Below are positions 1 through 9,041 of a DNA stretch of 64,000 nt, one piece after another. Position numbers and translations under genes: made by a program. The stretch comes from Tsukamurella spumae (GTDB lineage Bacteria > Actinomycetota > Actinomycetes > Mycobacteriales > Mycobacteriaceae). Where the stretch lies: the NCBI RefSeq assembly GCF_012396015.1, contig NZ_JAAXOQ010000019.1, positions 1 through 64,000 on the forward strand, written 5' to 3'. Position 1 is the first letter of the stretch; each line of letters begins with the position of its first letter. Below the pieces are notes generated by a model that was not told the DNA's origin, did not search any database, and was given only the letters and a program-made list of their open reading frames with translations.

Positions 1-1
1 A

Positions 2-190
2 CCCCACCAACCGGGCACCCCCCAATCCGAATTCGAACACCACCTCGAAATCGCGATCCTCACCTTCACCCACACCCGCCGCGACGAACAACGCCGAAAC
101 ACCCCACCACCCACACGATTCCCCGACGTACAACCCCACCGCGGACCACCCGAACCCGAACACCCCGACGACGAGCCACCGCCGTTCTGA
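2..190 (+). CDS. C-terminal fragment of a protein entering from the left edge (possibly DUF222/HNH, 13E12-type)
   Basis: An open frame runs from the first bases of the window to a TGA at 188-190. The 62 visible residues start HQPGTPQSEFEHHLEIAI, continue with a basic stretch (HTRRDEQRR), and end in a Pro/Glu/Asp-rich tail closing with DDEPPPF. This His/Arg then Pro-rich acidic tail resembles the ends of actinobacterial DUF222/HNH endonuclease (13E12 repeat family) proteins, but no catalytic motif is inside the window, so the family is a guess. A strong palindromic terminator follows, which supports a real gene end here. Confidence 0.4.
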   Translation, partial: PHQPGTPQSEFEHHLEIAILTFTHTRRDEQRRNTPPPTRFPDVQPHRGPPEPEHPDDEPPPF

Positions 191-248
191 CGACCGCCGC
201 CGCCTGTCTGCTCCGACTCACCTTCGGCGTGCCCGGCCACGACGCGAT

Positions 249-280
249 CGAGCCCCGTCCGGATATCCGGACGGGGCTCG
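249..280. terminator. 32-bp perfect palindrome, bidirectional terminator
   Basis: Positions 249-264 are exactly the reverse complement of 265-280 (CGAGCCCCGTCCGGAT and its mirror). It lies between two converging units: the plus-strand gene ending at 190 and the minus-strand etfA ending at 306. No clear U-tract is visible, which is common for high-GC actinobacterial terminators. Confidence 0.7.
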
Positions 281-305
281 GTCGACGACGAAACGGTGCT
301 GCTCG

Positions 306-1262
306 TCAGCCCTTGTGCGCCTTGACGGCCTCGGTGAGCTGCGGGACGACGTCGAACAGGTCGCCCACGATGCCGTAGTCGGCGATCTCGAAGATCGGGG
401 CCTCTTCGTCCTTGTTGACGGCCACGATGGTCTTCGAGGTCTGCATGCCGGCGCGGTGCTGGATAGCGCCCGAGATGCCCAGGGCGATGTACAGCTGCGG
501 CGACACGGTCTTGCCGGTCTGGCCGACCTGGAACTGGCCCGGGTAGTAGCCCGAGTCGACGGCGGCGCGCGAGGCACCGACAGCGGCACCCAGCGAGTCG
601 GCGAGCTCCTCGACGACCGAGAACTTCTCGGCCGAGCCCACACCGCGACCACCCGAGACGACGATCGACGCCTCGGTGAGCTCCGGACGGTTACCGCCCT
701 GGATCGGCTGCTTCGCGGTGATCTTCACGGCGTTCTCCGCCTCGGCCGGGACCGCCACGTCGACGATCTCACCGGCACCGGCGACACCGTCGGCCTCGAT
801 GGCGCCCGGGCGCAGCGAGGCTACCGGGGTATCGCCACCGGCGGTGGCCTCGACGGTGAACGCACCACCGAAGATCGAGTGGGTGGCGGCGCCGCCGGGG
901 CCGAACGCGATCGCGTCGGCGACCAGGCCGGAGCCGAGGCGCGCGGCGACGCGGCCGGCGACCTCCTTGCCCTCGAACGTGGCGGCGGTGAGCACGGCGG
1001 CGGCGCCCTGGCTCTCGGCGAGCTCGGCGAGCACGCCGACCTTCGGGGTCACCAGGTAGGCGTCGGCCTCGGCCGACTCCGCACGGTAGATCTTGGCGGC
1101 GCCGGCGGCCTTGAGCTGATCGGCGATCGCGTCGGTGGTGCCGGGGGCACCCACGACGACGGCGGCCGGCTCACCCAGGGCCTTGGCGGCGGTCAGCAGC
1201 TCGGCCGTGACCTTCTTGAGCTTCCCGTCGACCTGCTCGACGAGGACGAGTACGTCTGCCAT
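306..1262 (-). CDS. etfA: Electron transfer flavoprotein alpha subunit (EtfA/FixB)
   Basis: 318 aa, the usual length for the FAD-binding alpha subunit of ETF, which takes electrons from acyl-CoA dehydrogenases and passes them on toward the respiratory chain. The C-terminal third carries the typical FAD-domain signatures: SGGRGVGS near residue 203, then [20 protein letters not shown] and [22 protein letters not shown]. The start is supported by AAGGAGAG a few bases upstream. It follows etfB with a 36-bp gap on the same strand, so the two subunits form one operon. It corresponds to Rv3028c (fixB). Confidence 0.95.
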   Translation of the reverse strand: MADVLVLVEQVDGKLKKVTAELLTAAKALGEPAAVVVGAPGTTDAIADQLKAAGAAKIYRAESAEADAYLVTPKVGVLAELAESQGAAAVLTAATFEGKEVAGRVAARLGSGLVADAIAFGPGGAATHSIFGGAFTVEATAGGDTPVASLRPGAIEADGVAGAGEIVDVAVPAEAENAVKITAKQPIQGGNRPELTEASIVVSGGRGVGSAEKFSVVEELADSLGAAVGASRAAVDSGYYPGQFQVGQTGKTVSPQLYIALGISGAIQHRAGMQTSKTIVAVNKDEEAPIFEIADYGIVGDLFDVVPQLTEAVKAHKG

Positions 1263-1298
1263 AACGGCTTCTCTCCTTAAGAGTGGGGGACGAGGGTC

Positions 1299-2078
1299 TT
1301 AGATGATCTTCTGGCCGATGAGGAACTGCGCGACCTTGCTGCCGCCGTCACCCTCGTCGACGACCTTCTCGCCCGCCTGCTTGGCCGGCTTCGGGGTCAC
1401 GCCCGTCACCGTGGTGCCGGCGTTCGCCCCGCCGACCTCGTCGAGCTCCACGCCGATCTCCGCGAGGGAGAGCACGTTGATCTCCTTCTTCTTCGCGGCC
1501 ATGATGCCCTTGAAGGAGGGGAAGCGCGGCTCGTTGATCTTCTCGTTGACCGACACGATCGCCGGCAGCGACGCCTCGAGCTCGAAGATGCCCTCGTCGG
1601 TCTCCCGCTCGCCCTTGATCGAGTCGCCCTCGACGGTGAGCTTGCGCATGTGCGTGAGCTGGGGCAGACCCAGGTACTCCGCGAGGATGGCCGGCACGGC
1701 GCCGACGCGACCGTCGGTGGCCTCGTTACCGGCGATGACCAGCTCGACACCCTCGATGGTGCCCAGCGCGCGGGCGATCACCCACGAGGTCTGGATGGCG
1801 TCCGAGCCGTGCATGGCATCGTCCTGCACGTGGACCGCCTTGTCGGCGCCCATGGACAGCGCCTTGCGGATCGCATCGGTGGCGCTCGCGGGGCCGACGG
1901 TCAGCACGGTGACCTCGCCGCCGTTGGCCTCCTTGATCTGGAGCGCCTCCTCGACGGCGCGCTCGTTGATCTCGTCCAAGTACGGGTCGATAGACCTGTC
2001 GAGGGCGAAATCATCGGCGAGCTTGCGCTCGGAACCCGTGTCGGGGACCTGCTTGATCAGTACGACTACGTTCGTCAT
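1299..2078 (-). CDS. etfB: Electron transfer flavoprotein beta subunit (EtfB/FixA)
   Basis: 259 aa, matching the AMP-binding beta subunit of ETF. The N-terminus MTNVVVLIKQVPDTGSERKL and the internal AGNEATDGRVGAVPAILAEYLGLPQ are family signatures. The second motif is the region that contributes to adenine nucleotide and flavin contacts. It is first in the etfB-etfA operon and is transcribed away from the divergent methyltransferase gene at 2262; the shared 183-bp upstream region contains two small palindromes. It corresponds to Rv3029c (fixA). Confidence 0.95.
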   Translation of the reverse strand: MTNVVVLIKQVPDTGSERKLADDFALDRSIDPYLDEINERAVEEALQIKEANGGEVTVLTVGPASATDAIRKALSMGADKAVHVQDDAMHGSDAIQTSWVIARALGTIEGVELVIAGNEATDGRVGAVPAILAEYLGLPQLTHMRKLTVEGDSIKGERETDEGIFELEASLPAIVSVNEKINEPRFPSFKGIMAAKKKEINVLSLAEIGVELDEVGGANAGTTVTGVTPKPAKQAGEKVVDEGDGGSKVAQFLIGQKII

Positions 2079-2217
2079 TGGTCTTCGTCGACCTCCTGGA
2101 TCATCGGATACTCGTAGGGCACATTCTCACACTGCCGGGCGGGCACGAGATCCACCCCACCACAGTGAAGCGACTCGAACGTAGCACCGCCTCACGACAT
2201 TGTTTAACTGCAGAGTA

Positions 2218-2235
2218 AGTTACCCAGAGGTAACT
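2218..2235. promoter_or_regulatory. Palindrome in the etfB/methyltransferase divergent region
   Basis: AGTTACCCAGAGGTAACT has 7-bp perfect arms (AGTTACC/GGTAACT) around a 4-bp centre. It lies about 140 bp upstream of etfB and 27-48 bp upstream of the methyltransferase start, a sensible place for a dimeric repressor. The cognate regulator is not identifiable from the window. Confidence 0.4.
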
Positions 2236-2241
2236 GTCCAT

Positions 2242-2255
2242 GTGGGCTGGCCCAC
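2242..2255. promoter_or_regulatory. Second small inverted repeat upstream of the methyltransferase
   Basis: GTGGGCTGGCCCAC has perfect 6-bp arms with a 2-bp centre, and ends 6 bp before the GTG at 2262. It could be an operator or an RNA hairpin that occludes the start. If the ATG at 2283 is the true start, it would be in the 5' leader. Confidence 0.3.
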
Positions 2256-2261
2256 GGCACT

Positions 2262-3029
2262 GTGACGACTAGGCTGGGAAGAATGTGTGACCCGCTGCCC
2301 CTGACCGGCGAGCGAACCGTCCCCGGGATCCCCGAGGAGAACTACTGGTTCCGCCGGCACGAGATCGCGTACCTCGCGATCGTCGACCGTTATGCCGGGA
2401 AATCGGTCTTCGAGGCCGGTAGCGGCGAGGGCTACGGGGCCGCGATGCTCGCCGACGGCGGCGCGCACGTCACCGCCCTGGACTACGACGAGTCGGCGGT
2501 CGCGCACGTTCGCGCCGCCTACCCGAAGGTCACCATGCTGCACGGCAACCTCGCCGAGCTGCCGCTGGACGGCGCCTCGGTGGACGCCGTCGTCAACTTC
2601 CAGGTGATCGAGCACCTCTGGGACCAGCCCCAGTTCCTCCGCGAGGTCGCGCGGATCCTGCGCCCCGGCGGCGAGCTGGCCATCTCCACGCCCAACCGCG
2701 TCACCTTCTCCCCCGGCCGCGACACTCCGCTCAACCCGTTCCACACGCGCGAGCTCAACTCCGCGGAGCTGGTCGAGCTGCTCTCCGAGGCCGGGTTCGA
2801 GGTGACCGAGAAGCTCGGCGTCTACCACGGTGATCGCCTGGCCGAGCTGGACCGCCGGCACGGCGGCAGCTTCATCGATGCGCAGATCGAACGATCGCTC
2901 GCCGGTGAGCCCTGGCCGGAGGAACTCGCGCGGGACGTGGCCGCCGTCGAGGCCCAGGACTTCGACCTGCGCTCCGACGCGCCCGAGAGCCTCGACCTGT
3001 TCTTCTACGCGCGGAAGCCCGGAGCGTGA
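2262..3029 (+). CDS. SAM-dependent methyltransferase, MGLP cluster (Rv3030-like)
   Basis: Class I methyltransferase of 255 aa from the GTG, or 248 aa from the ATG at 2283; both starts lack a strong ribosome site. The SAM motif VFEAGSGEGYGAAMLADGG is near residue 47, followed by the acidic motif II (ALDYDESAVAHVRAAYP) and NFQVIEHLWDQPQFLREVARILRPGG. The order methyltransferase, GH57, GT4 is that of Rv3030-Rv3032, linked to methylglucose lipopolysaccharide synthesis, where Rv3030 was proposed to methylate glucose O-6. Its stop overlaps the next start by 4 bp, implying translational coupling. Confidence 0.88.
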   Translation: MTTRLGRMCDPLPLTGERTVPGIPEENYWFRRHEIAYLAIVDRYAGKSVFEAGSGEGYGAAMLADGGAHVTALDYDESAVAHVRAAYPKVTMLHGNLAELPLDGASVDAVVNFQVIEHLWDQPQFLREVARILRPGGELAISTPNRVTFSPGRDTPLNPFHTRELNSAELVELLSEAGFEVTEKLGVYHGDRLAELDRRHGGSFIDAQIERSLAGEPWPEELARDVAAVEAQDFDLRSDAPESLDLFFYARKPGA

Positions 3030-4579
3030 GCGCACCGTCGGGCAGCCCGACGGTGACCGGCCGCGAGCCCGGCATGATCGCGTTCGTCCTGCACTCGCAC
3101 CTCCCCTGGCTCGCCCACCACGGCGCGTGGCCCGTCGGCGAGGAGTGGCTGTACCAGTCCTGGGCCGCGTCGTACCTGCGGATGGCCGAGATGCTCGACC
3201 GCCTCGCAGACGAGGGCCGCACCGACCAGCTCACCCTCGGCGTGACACCCGTCCTCGCCGCGCAGCTCGACGATCCGTACTGCCTCGAGGCCATGCACCA
3301 CTACCTCGGAAACTGGCAGCTCCGCGCGCACGAGGCCGCGCTCTCGGGCCGGCCGGCCTCCGCCGCACTCGGCGCCCGCGAGCACCGGAACTCCGCGCAC
3401 GCCCTCGATCTCTTCGAGACCCGCTGGCGCCACGGCGGGACCCCGGTCCTGCGCCGTCTGGCCGACGCGGGCACCGTCGAACTGCTGGGCGGGCCCCTCG
3501 CCCACCCGTTCCAACCCCTGCTGCATCCGCGACTGCGCGAGCTGTCGCTGCGCGAGGGCCTCGCCTACGGGCGGGCCCGGCTCGGCTCCCCCGCCCGCAC
3601 CGGGATCTGGGCGCCGGAGTGCGCCTACAAGCCCGGCATGGAGACCGGGTACGAGGCCGCGGGCGTCACGCACTTCATGGTCGACGGTCCGACGCTCGGC
3701 GGCGACACGGCCCTCGCGCGGCCCGTCGGCGACTCGTCCGTCCTCGCCTTCGGGCGCGACCTGCCGGTCAGCTACCGCGTCTGGTCACCCAAGTCCGGTT
3801 ACCCGGGGCACGCCGCCTACCGCGACTTCTACGCCCACGACCACGCCACCGGCCTCAAGCCGAGCCGGGTGACGGGCAAGAACGTCGCGGAGGCCGACAA
3901 GGCGCCCTACGACCCGGACCGGGCCGACGCCGCGATCGACAAGCACGTCGCCGACTTCGTCGACACCGTCGTGGCCCGCGTGCGGTCCGAGAGCGCGCGG
4001 ATCGGCCGGGACGCCCTGGTGGTGGCCGCGTTCGACACAGAGCTCTTCGGGCACTGGTGGTACGAGGGCCCGATCTGGCTCGAGCGCGTGCTGCGCGCCC
4101 TCCCCGAGGCCGGCGTGCGGGTGGGCACGCTGCGCTCCGCCGCGGAGGCCGGATACGTGGGCGCCCCGCGCGAGATCCCGGCCAGCTCGTGGGGCTCGGG
4201 CAAGGACTGGCACGTCTGGGACGGCCCGCAGGTGCAGGAGTTCGTCGAGCTCAACGAGGAGATCACCACGACGGTGCTCCGCGTCCTGGACAAGCGGGCC
4301 GGGCGGACGCGCGATGTCGTGAGCGATCAGGTGCTGCAGGAGGCGTTGATGTGCCTGCAGTCCGACTGGCCGTTCATGGTGTCGAAGGACACCGCTGCGG
4401 GCTACGCCCGGGACCGCGCCTACAAGCACGCGCACGCGCTGCGGGAGATCGCCGAGGCGGCCGAGCGCGGCGACGAGGCGCGCGCCGTCGCGCTGGCCCG
4501 CGCCTGGCGCCTCGCCGACGACCCGTTCCCCGGGCTCGACGCGCGCCGCCTCCCCGCGACTGCGCTGGAGGAGGACTGA
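3026..4579 (+). CDS. GH57 alpha-1,4-glucan branching enzyme (Rv3031-like)
   Basis: 517 aa; begins at a GTG overlapping the upstream TGA. GH57 signatures are visible: HSHLPWLAHHG at the N-terminus, GIWAPECAYKPGMETGYEAAGV carrying the likely Glu nucleophile, and VVAAFDTELFGHWWYEGP carrying the likely Asp acid/base. A C-terminal helical domain with LMCLQSDWPFMVSKDTAAGYA is typical of the branching-enzyme branch of the family. In the MGLP region it is expected to introduce alpha-1,6 branches in the polymethylated glucan. The next gene starts 1 bp after its stop. Confidence 0.9.
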   Translation: MSAPSGSPTVTGREPGMIAFVLHSHLPWLAHHGAWPVGEEWLYQSWAASYLRMAEMLDRLADEGRTDQLTLGVTPVLAAQLDDPYCLEAMHHYLGNWQLRAHEAALSGRPASAALGAREHRNSAHALDLFETRWRHGGTPVLRRLADAGTVELLGGPLAHPFQPLLHPRLRELSLREGLAYGRARLGSPARTGIWAPECAYKPGMETGYEAAGVTHFMVDGPTLGGDTALARPVGDSSVLAFGRDLPVSYRVWSPKSGYPGHAAYRDFYAHDHATGLKPSRVTGKNVAEADKAPYDPDRADAAIDKHVADFVDTVVARVRSESARIGRDALVVAAFDTELFGHWWYEGPIWLERVLRALPEAGVRVGTLRSAAEAGYVGAPREIPASSWGSGKDWHVWDGPQVQEFVELNEEITTTVLRVLDKRAGRTRDVVSDQVLQEALMCLQSDWPFMVSKDTAAGYARDRAYKHAHALREIAEAAERGDEARAVALARAWRLADDPFPGLDARRLPATALEED

Positions 4580-4580
4580 C

Positions 4581-5888
4581 ATGCGCGTCCTGCTCGTCTC
4601 GTGGGAGTACCCGCCGGTCGTCGTCGGCGGGCTCGGCCGGCACGTCCACCATCTCGCACTGCAGCTGCGCGACCAGGGACACGACGTGGTCGTGGTCTCC
4701 AGGCAACCCACCGGCACCGACCCGCGCAGCCACCCCACCTCGGACACCGTGGTCGACGGCATCCGAGTGATCATGGCCGCCGAGGACCCGCTGGCCCTCG
4801 ACTTCGGCACCGACATGATGCCGTGGGTGCTCTCGATGGGGCACTCGATGCTGCGCGCGGGGCTGCGGCTGGCCGGTTACAACCCGACCGCGGGCGAGGA
4901 CGCCCTGCACGGCACGAGCACCGTCGGGCGCCCCTGGGTCCCCGACGTGGTGCACGCGCACGACTGGCTCGCCGCGCACGCCGCAGTCGGGCTCGCCGAG
5001 GCCTTCGACACACCGCTCGTCGCCACGATCCACGCCACCGAGGCCGGCCGGCACAGCGGCTGGGTGTCCGGCCCGGTGAACCGGCAGGTGCACTCGACCG
5101 AGTGGTGGCTCGCCAACGAGGCCGACGCGGTGATCACCTGCTCGCGATCGATGTCCGACGAGGTCGGCCGCCTGTTCGGGCCCGGACTCGCGCAGCTGCA
5201 CACCATCGCGAACGGCATCGACTCCTCGCTGTGGCCGTTGGGCGATCGGTCGTCATCGGGGGCCCGACGGGGCGCGCCCCGCCTGCTCTACGTCGGCAGG
5301 CTCGAGTACGAGAAGGGCGTGCAGGACCTCATCGCCGCGCTGGCCCGGGTACGTCGCACGCACCCCGGGACCACGCTGACGGTGGCCGGCGACGGCACGC
5401 AGGCGGCCTGGCTGCGCGACGTCGCGCGGGAGCACCGCGTGTTGCGCGCCGTCGAGTTCACGGGCGCCCTCGACCACGAGGAGCTCGTCGCGCAGTTGCA
5501 CTCGGCCGACGCCCTGGTGATCCCGTCACGCTACGAGCCCTTCGGCATCGTCGCGCTCGAGGGTGCCGCCACCGGCATCCCCGTCATCGCCACCACCGCG
5601 GGCGGCCTGGCCGACTTCATCCGCACCGGCGAGACCGGGTTGTCCGTGGAGCCCGCCGACGTGCCCGCGCTGACCGCGGCGATCCGCACGGTCCTGGACG
5701 AGCCGGCCACGGCACACCTGCACGCCCGCGCCGCGCGCGCCGAGGTCGAGGAGCTCACCTGGGACGCCGTGGCGCGCGAGACGGCGCAGGTCTACCTCGC
5801 CGCGAAGCGCCGGCCGCGTACCCCGCTGGGGCGACGCGTGATCGACGAGCGGCCCCTGCCGGAGCGGGACCCCACGAACCCGGTGTAA
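4581..5888 (+). CDS. GT4 alpha-(1->4)-glucosyltransferase (Rv3032-like)
   Basis: 435 aa GT-B fold glycosyltransferase. The N-terminal half has WEYPPVVVGGLGRHVHHLA, the glycine-rich acceptor-side loop of glycogen-synthase-like GT4 enzymes. The C-terminal half has LLYVGRLEYEKGVQDLIAAL and the E-x7-E donor motif in EPFGIVALEGAATGIPVIAT. Rv3032 elongates the MGLP backbone and contributes to glycogen in mycobacteria. Third gene of a tightly packed operon with the methyltransferase and GH57 genes. Confidence 0.9.
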   Translation: MRVLLVSWEYPPVVVGGLGRHVHHLALQLRDQGHDVVVVSRQPTGTDPRSHPTSDTVVDGIRVIMAAEDPLALDFGTDMMPWVLSMGHSMLRAGLRLAGYNPTAGEDALHGTSTVGRPWVPDVVHAHDWLAAHAAVGLAEAFDTPLVATIHATEAGRHSGWVSGPVNRQVHSTEWWLANEADAVITCSRSMSDEVGRLFGPGLAQLHTIANGIDSSLWPLGDRSSSGARRGAPRLLYVGRLEYEKGVQDLIAALARVRRTHPGTTLTVAGDGTQAAWLRDVAREHRVLRAVEFTGALDHEELVAQLHSADALVIPSRYEPFGIVALEGAATGIPVIATTAGGLADFIRTGETGLSVEPADVPALTAAIRTVLDEPATAHLHARAARAEVEELTWDAVARETAQVYLAAKRRPRTPLGRRVIDERPLPERDPTNPV

Positions 5889-5915
5889 CCGGCCACGCGG
5901 CGATCGAGCGAGCCG

Positions 5916-6476
5916 CTAACGTGCCGTGAGGCCCGCCGGGTCCAACCCGACCGGATGCCCGGCGACGAGCAGCACCTGCGCGCGGGAGAACTCCCCATCC
6001 GCCTCATAAGCACCGTTCACCAGCGAGAACGCGCGCAGCGTGATCGGCGGATCGAGATCGACGATCCAGTACTGCGGAATACCCGCCTCGGCGTACTCTG
6101 CGAACTTCATCACCCGGTCCACCCGTCGGGTGCCGTCGGACAGCACCTCGACGGCGAGACGCACGTCCCCACCACGCACACGAGGAGGGTTCGCGGCGAC
6201 CACGGCCGAATCGACCACGACGACGTCCGGTATCCGCACGGTGAGCGGACTCGTCGCCAGGACCACGTCCACTTCGGCGAGCGGGGACAGTTCGACGGGT
6301 AACTCTCTCTCCAAACGCTCCACCAGGCGGTGCACCGCGCGTTGATGGAACGTGTACCCCCTCGGTGACACGGTGCGGACCCCCTCGACGACCTCGATCT
6401 TCAGTCGTTCGTCCTCGGGGAGCTCACACCACTCAGCGAAGCTGTACAGGTGGTCGGTCATCACCGGCATCGTCAC
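5916..6476 (-). CDS. Uma2-family (DUF820) PD-(D/E)XK nuclease-like protein
   Basis: 186 aa from a GTG at 6476; an ATG at 6470 is an equally good start, with GGGAG upstream. The Uma2 hallmarks are all present: VRIPDVVVVDSAV, VEVLSDGTRRVDRVMKFAEYAEAGIPQYWIVDLD, giving the PD...ExL...K-Y-GI-W-D pattern of this restriction-endonuclease-like fold. The cellular role of Uma2 proteins is unknown. It is wedged between two MGLP-associated genes and converges with the glucosyltransferase gene, so it looks like an insertion into a conserved cluster. Confidence 0.85.
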   Translation of the reverse strand: MTMPVMTDHLYSFAEWCELPEDERLKIEVVEGVRTVSPRGYTFHQRAVHRLVERLERELPVELSPLAEVDVVLATSPLTVRIPDVVVVDSAVVAANPPRVRGGDVRLAVEVLSDGTRRVDRVMKFAEYAEAGIPQYWIVDLDPPITLRAFSLVNGAYEADGEFSRAQVLLVAGHPVGLDPAGLTAR

Positions 6477-6559
6477 GATCTCCCCCTCGGCTCACGACGT
6501 CGTTGAAGGGTTGCACGGTCCACCGACAAGTTTACGAGCCCGGCGTCGCACTGGCCGGG

Positions 6560-7312
6560 TCATTCCGCCGGCAGCCCGCGGGCCTCGGCCTTCTTGCGCT
6601 CGATGTCGGCGAGGGCGCGCTCGAGCTCGGCGCGCTCGGCGATCGACGCCTCCCACATGTCCTTGCGGTTCTTGACCACCCGGGCGGGCGAGCCGACGGC
6701 GATCGAGTAAGGCGGGATCTCGCCCCGGACCACGGCGTGCGCGCCGAGGACGGTGCCGTGCCCGATGAGCGTGTTGCGAGTGACGGTCACCTTGGTGCCG
6801 ACCCACGTGTCGCCGCCGATCCGGACGGGCCCCTTGACGATGCCCTGGTCCTTGATGGGGACGTTGATGTCGTCCATCTTGTGGTCGAAGTCGCAGATGT
6901 AGCACCAGTCCGCGACGAGCGACGCCGGGCCGAACTCGATGTCGAGGTAGCAGTTGACCACGTTGTCGCGGCCGAACACCGACTTGTCGCCGATGCGCAG
7001 CGAGCCCTCGTGGCAACGGATCTTGTTCGAGTCCCCGATGTGCACCCAGCGGCCGATCTCCATCCGCCCGAGTCCCGGCGTCGCGTGGATCTCGACGTTC
7101 TTGCCGAGGAAGACCATGCCCTTGAGCACGATGTGCGGGTTGGCCAGCCGGAACTTGAGCAGCCGGAAGTACCGCACCAGGTACCAGGGCGTGTAGGCCT
7201 TGTTCTTGAGGACCCAGCGCAGCGAGGCGGGCGTCAGGAACCGCGCCTGCTGATCGGCCTGCCGGGCGTGACGCCACCGCGATCGATACGGTGCGTTCCA
7301 CATGCTCGTCAT
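6560..7312 (-). CDS. Left-handed beta-helix acyltransferase (Rv3034c-like)
   Basis: 250 aa when started at the ATG at 7312; the frame stays open further upstream, but that stretch overlaps the promoter side of the next gene and reads as non-coding. Imperfect hexapeptide repeats span residues 60-220 (VEIHATPGLGRMEIGRWVHIG, IGGDTWVGTKVTVTRNTLIGHGTVLGAHAVVRG, IAVGSPARVVKNRK), with DFDH as the probable catalytic His region. A C-terminal helix AELERALADIERKKAEAR follows. Rv3034c was proposed to acylate MGLP, and the flanking Rv3032- and Rv3035-like genes support that assignment. Confidence 0.85.
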   Translation of the reverse strand: MTSMWNAPYRSRWRHARQADQQARFLTPASLRWVLKNKAYTPWYLVRYFRLLKFRLANPHIVLKGMVFLGKNVEIHATPGLGRMEIGRWVHIGDSNKIRCHEGSLRIGDKSVFGRDNVVNCYLDIEFGPASLVADWCYICDFDHKMDDINVPIKDQGIVKGPVRIGGDTWVGTKVTVTRNTLIGHGTVLGAHAVVRGEIPPYSIAVGSPARVVKNRKDMWEASIAERAELERALADIERKKAEARGLPAE

Positions 7313-7418
7313 GCCCGCGAGCCTATCCGGCAGGTGCGCCCCGCCGGTCCGGTACGCCTCTCGCGCTAGTCTGTGGAGCGGTCGGACGTCCGAGGCATAG
7401 GTCGAGCAGAGGAGAGAC

Positions 7419-8750
7419 ATGCGGTTGGGTAGGCGCGCGCGCACACTGGGCGCGACGGTCGCCGCCGCGGCGGTCCTGGCCTCGTGCACGCCGGACACCA
7501 CCTGGGTGTACGCGAACGATTCCGCCGCCTGGCCCGGCATGTACGGCGACTCCCGCAACAACTCCTACGCGGACCGGGATGCCGCATCGTCACTGGTCCC
7601 CGCGTGGACCCGCGACCTCGTCGGCCCCAACGCCGTGGCGCCGGCGATCTCCAATCGCGGGGTCGTGTCCGTGACCGCCCGCACCGACGCCGGATGCACC
7701 ACCTTCAGCCTCGAACTGACCGTGGGCCGCAAGACCTACTGCCGTCGCGACGCCGCGGGCGCCGACCTGCAGGCACCCGTCGTGGACCAGTTCGAGTACA
7801 CCTATCTCGGCGTGCCCGGCTGGCTCTACAGCTTCAACCCCGACAACCAGGTCCGTTGGCGCTACCCCACGGCGGGCACGCCGCTGTGGATCAAGCTCGC
7901 GGGCGACAACACGGTCCTCGCCGTCACCCACCTCGGGCAGATGGTGCTCGTCGACTCGCACGACGGGACGGCCGCCGGCGCCGCGATCGGCCTGCTCCCG
8001 CAGGTCTCCGCCAACGACAACGGCGGTGGCATCGCGGACTGCGCCACGAACGGGCCCGGCTGCCCCGTCTCCGGGCCGCCCGCGGTCGACACGAGCGCGG
8101 AGCGCGCGTACATCGTCGTCGGCGGGACGAACGGCGCACCGTCGAAGGTGATGGCGGTCGATTACGGCCGGACCGGAGGCAGGCACGACCTGCGGTACGC
8201 CTGGGAGCGCAAGGACCTGCCCGACGGTGCCGTCGGCTCGCCCGCGCTGTCGGCGGACCGGTCCACGCTGTACGTGAACCTGCTGGGCAAGAAGCTGGCC
8301 GCACTCGACGCGAAGACCGGCCGGACGAAGTGGACCCACGACCTCGGGTACCAGAGCACGCTGCCACCGTCGGTGGCGCCCGACGGGACCATCATCACGG
8401 CCGCGCCCGGGCTGCAGCGCGCGTCGTTCGTCGCGCTGCAGGACGAGGGCGAGAGCGTCCGCGAGGTGTTCAAGCGCACCGACGTGGCGATGGTCTCGCC
8501 GGTGACGCAGATCCGCGGCGGCATCGGCTACGCGGTGGTCCGGTCCTGGGCGGGCGTCCAGTCGCAGCTCATCGAGTTCCGCACGGACACCGGCACGACG
8601 CTGCGCACCTTCGACCTGCCGGACTCGGTCAAGTCCTCCTCGGGCGTCTCGATCGGGCCCGACGGTGAGCTGGTCACCGTCGGCAACGACGGCACCGTCT
8701 ACGCCTTCACCTCGGGCCGCCGCACGGGCGACAGCGTCGTCAAGGAGTAG
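7419..8750 (+). CDS. PQQ-type beta-propeller lipoprotein (Rv3035-like)
   Basis: 443 aa with a lipoprotein signal peptide: basic start RLGRRART, hydrophobic core, and lipobox LASC with the lipidated Cys near residue 24. The rest shows repeated propeller blades with motifs such as DAKTGRTKWTHDLG and SPALSADRSTLYVNLLG, resembling BamB/quinoprotein propellers but with no evident PQQ ligands. Expected to be exported and anchored on the outer face of the membrane. GAGGAG precedes the ATG. Conserved next to the acyltransferase in mycobacteria; function unknown. Confidence 0.85.
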   Translation: MRLGRRARTLGATVAAAAVLASCTPDTTWVYANDSAAWPGMYGDSRNNSYADRDAASSLVPAWTRDLVGPNAVAPAISNRGVVSVTARTDAGCTTFSLELTVGRKTYCRRDAAGADLQAPVVDQFEYTYLGVPGWLYSFNPDNQVRWRYPTAGTPLWIKLAGDNTVLAVTHLGQMVLVDSHDGTAAGAAIGLLPQVSANDNGGGIADCATNGPGCPVSGPPAVDTSAERAYIVVGGTNGAPSKVMAVDYGRTGGRHDLRYAWERKDLPDGAVGSPALSADRSTLYVNLLGKKLAALDAKTGRTKWTHDLGYQSTLPPSVAPDGTIITAAPGLQRASFVALQDEGESVREVFKRTDVAMVSPVTQIRGGIGYAVVRSWAGVQSQLIEFRTDTGTTLRTFDLPDSVKSSSGVSIGPDGELVTVGNDGTVYAFTSGRRTGDSVVKE

Positions 8751-8770
8751 GCAGCGGTAGTCTGACCCTC

Positions 8771-9037
8771 ATGGTCCGGCAGCCCCTCACCCCCGAACAG
8801 ATCGCCGCGGGTCGGCGTCTCGGGGCTCGGCTGCGCACGGCACGCGGCACCCGCAGGCCCGACGAGGTGGCACGCGCGGCCGGGATCTCCCCGGAGACGC
8901 TGCGCAAGATCGAGACGGGCCGGATGGCGACACCGGCGTTCGGCACCGTCGTCGCGTTGGCGGCGGTGCTCGGCGAGCCCCTGGACGCGCTGGCCTCGGA
9001 GTATCTGGACGCCGAGGGGCTGCGCCGCACCGGATAG
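8771..9037 (+). CDS. XRE-family small DNA-binding regulator
   Basis: 88 aa, almost entirely one helix-turn-helix: LGARLRTARGTRRPDEVARAAGISPETLRKIETGRMATPAFGTVVALAAVLGEPLDAL. No effector domain. No ribosome site is obvious before the ATG; TAGTCT at 8758-8763 could be a -10 for a nearly leaderless mRNA. It is followed after 19 bp by map, and a 16-bp palindrome fills that gap, suggesting it represses map and perhaps itself. Confidence 0.85.
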   Translation: MVRQPLTPEQIAAGRRLGARLRTARGTRRPDEVARAAGISPETLRKIETGRMATPAFGTVVALAAVLGEPLDALASEYLDAEGLRRTG

Positions 9038-9041
9038 CGCG

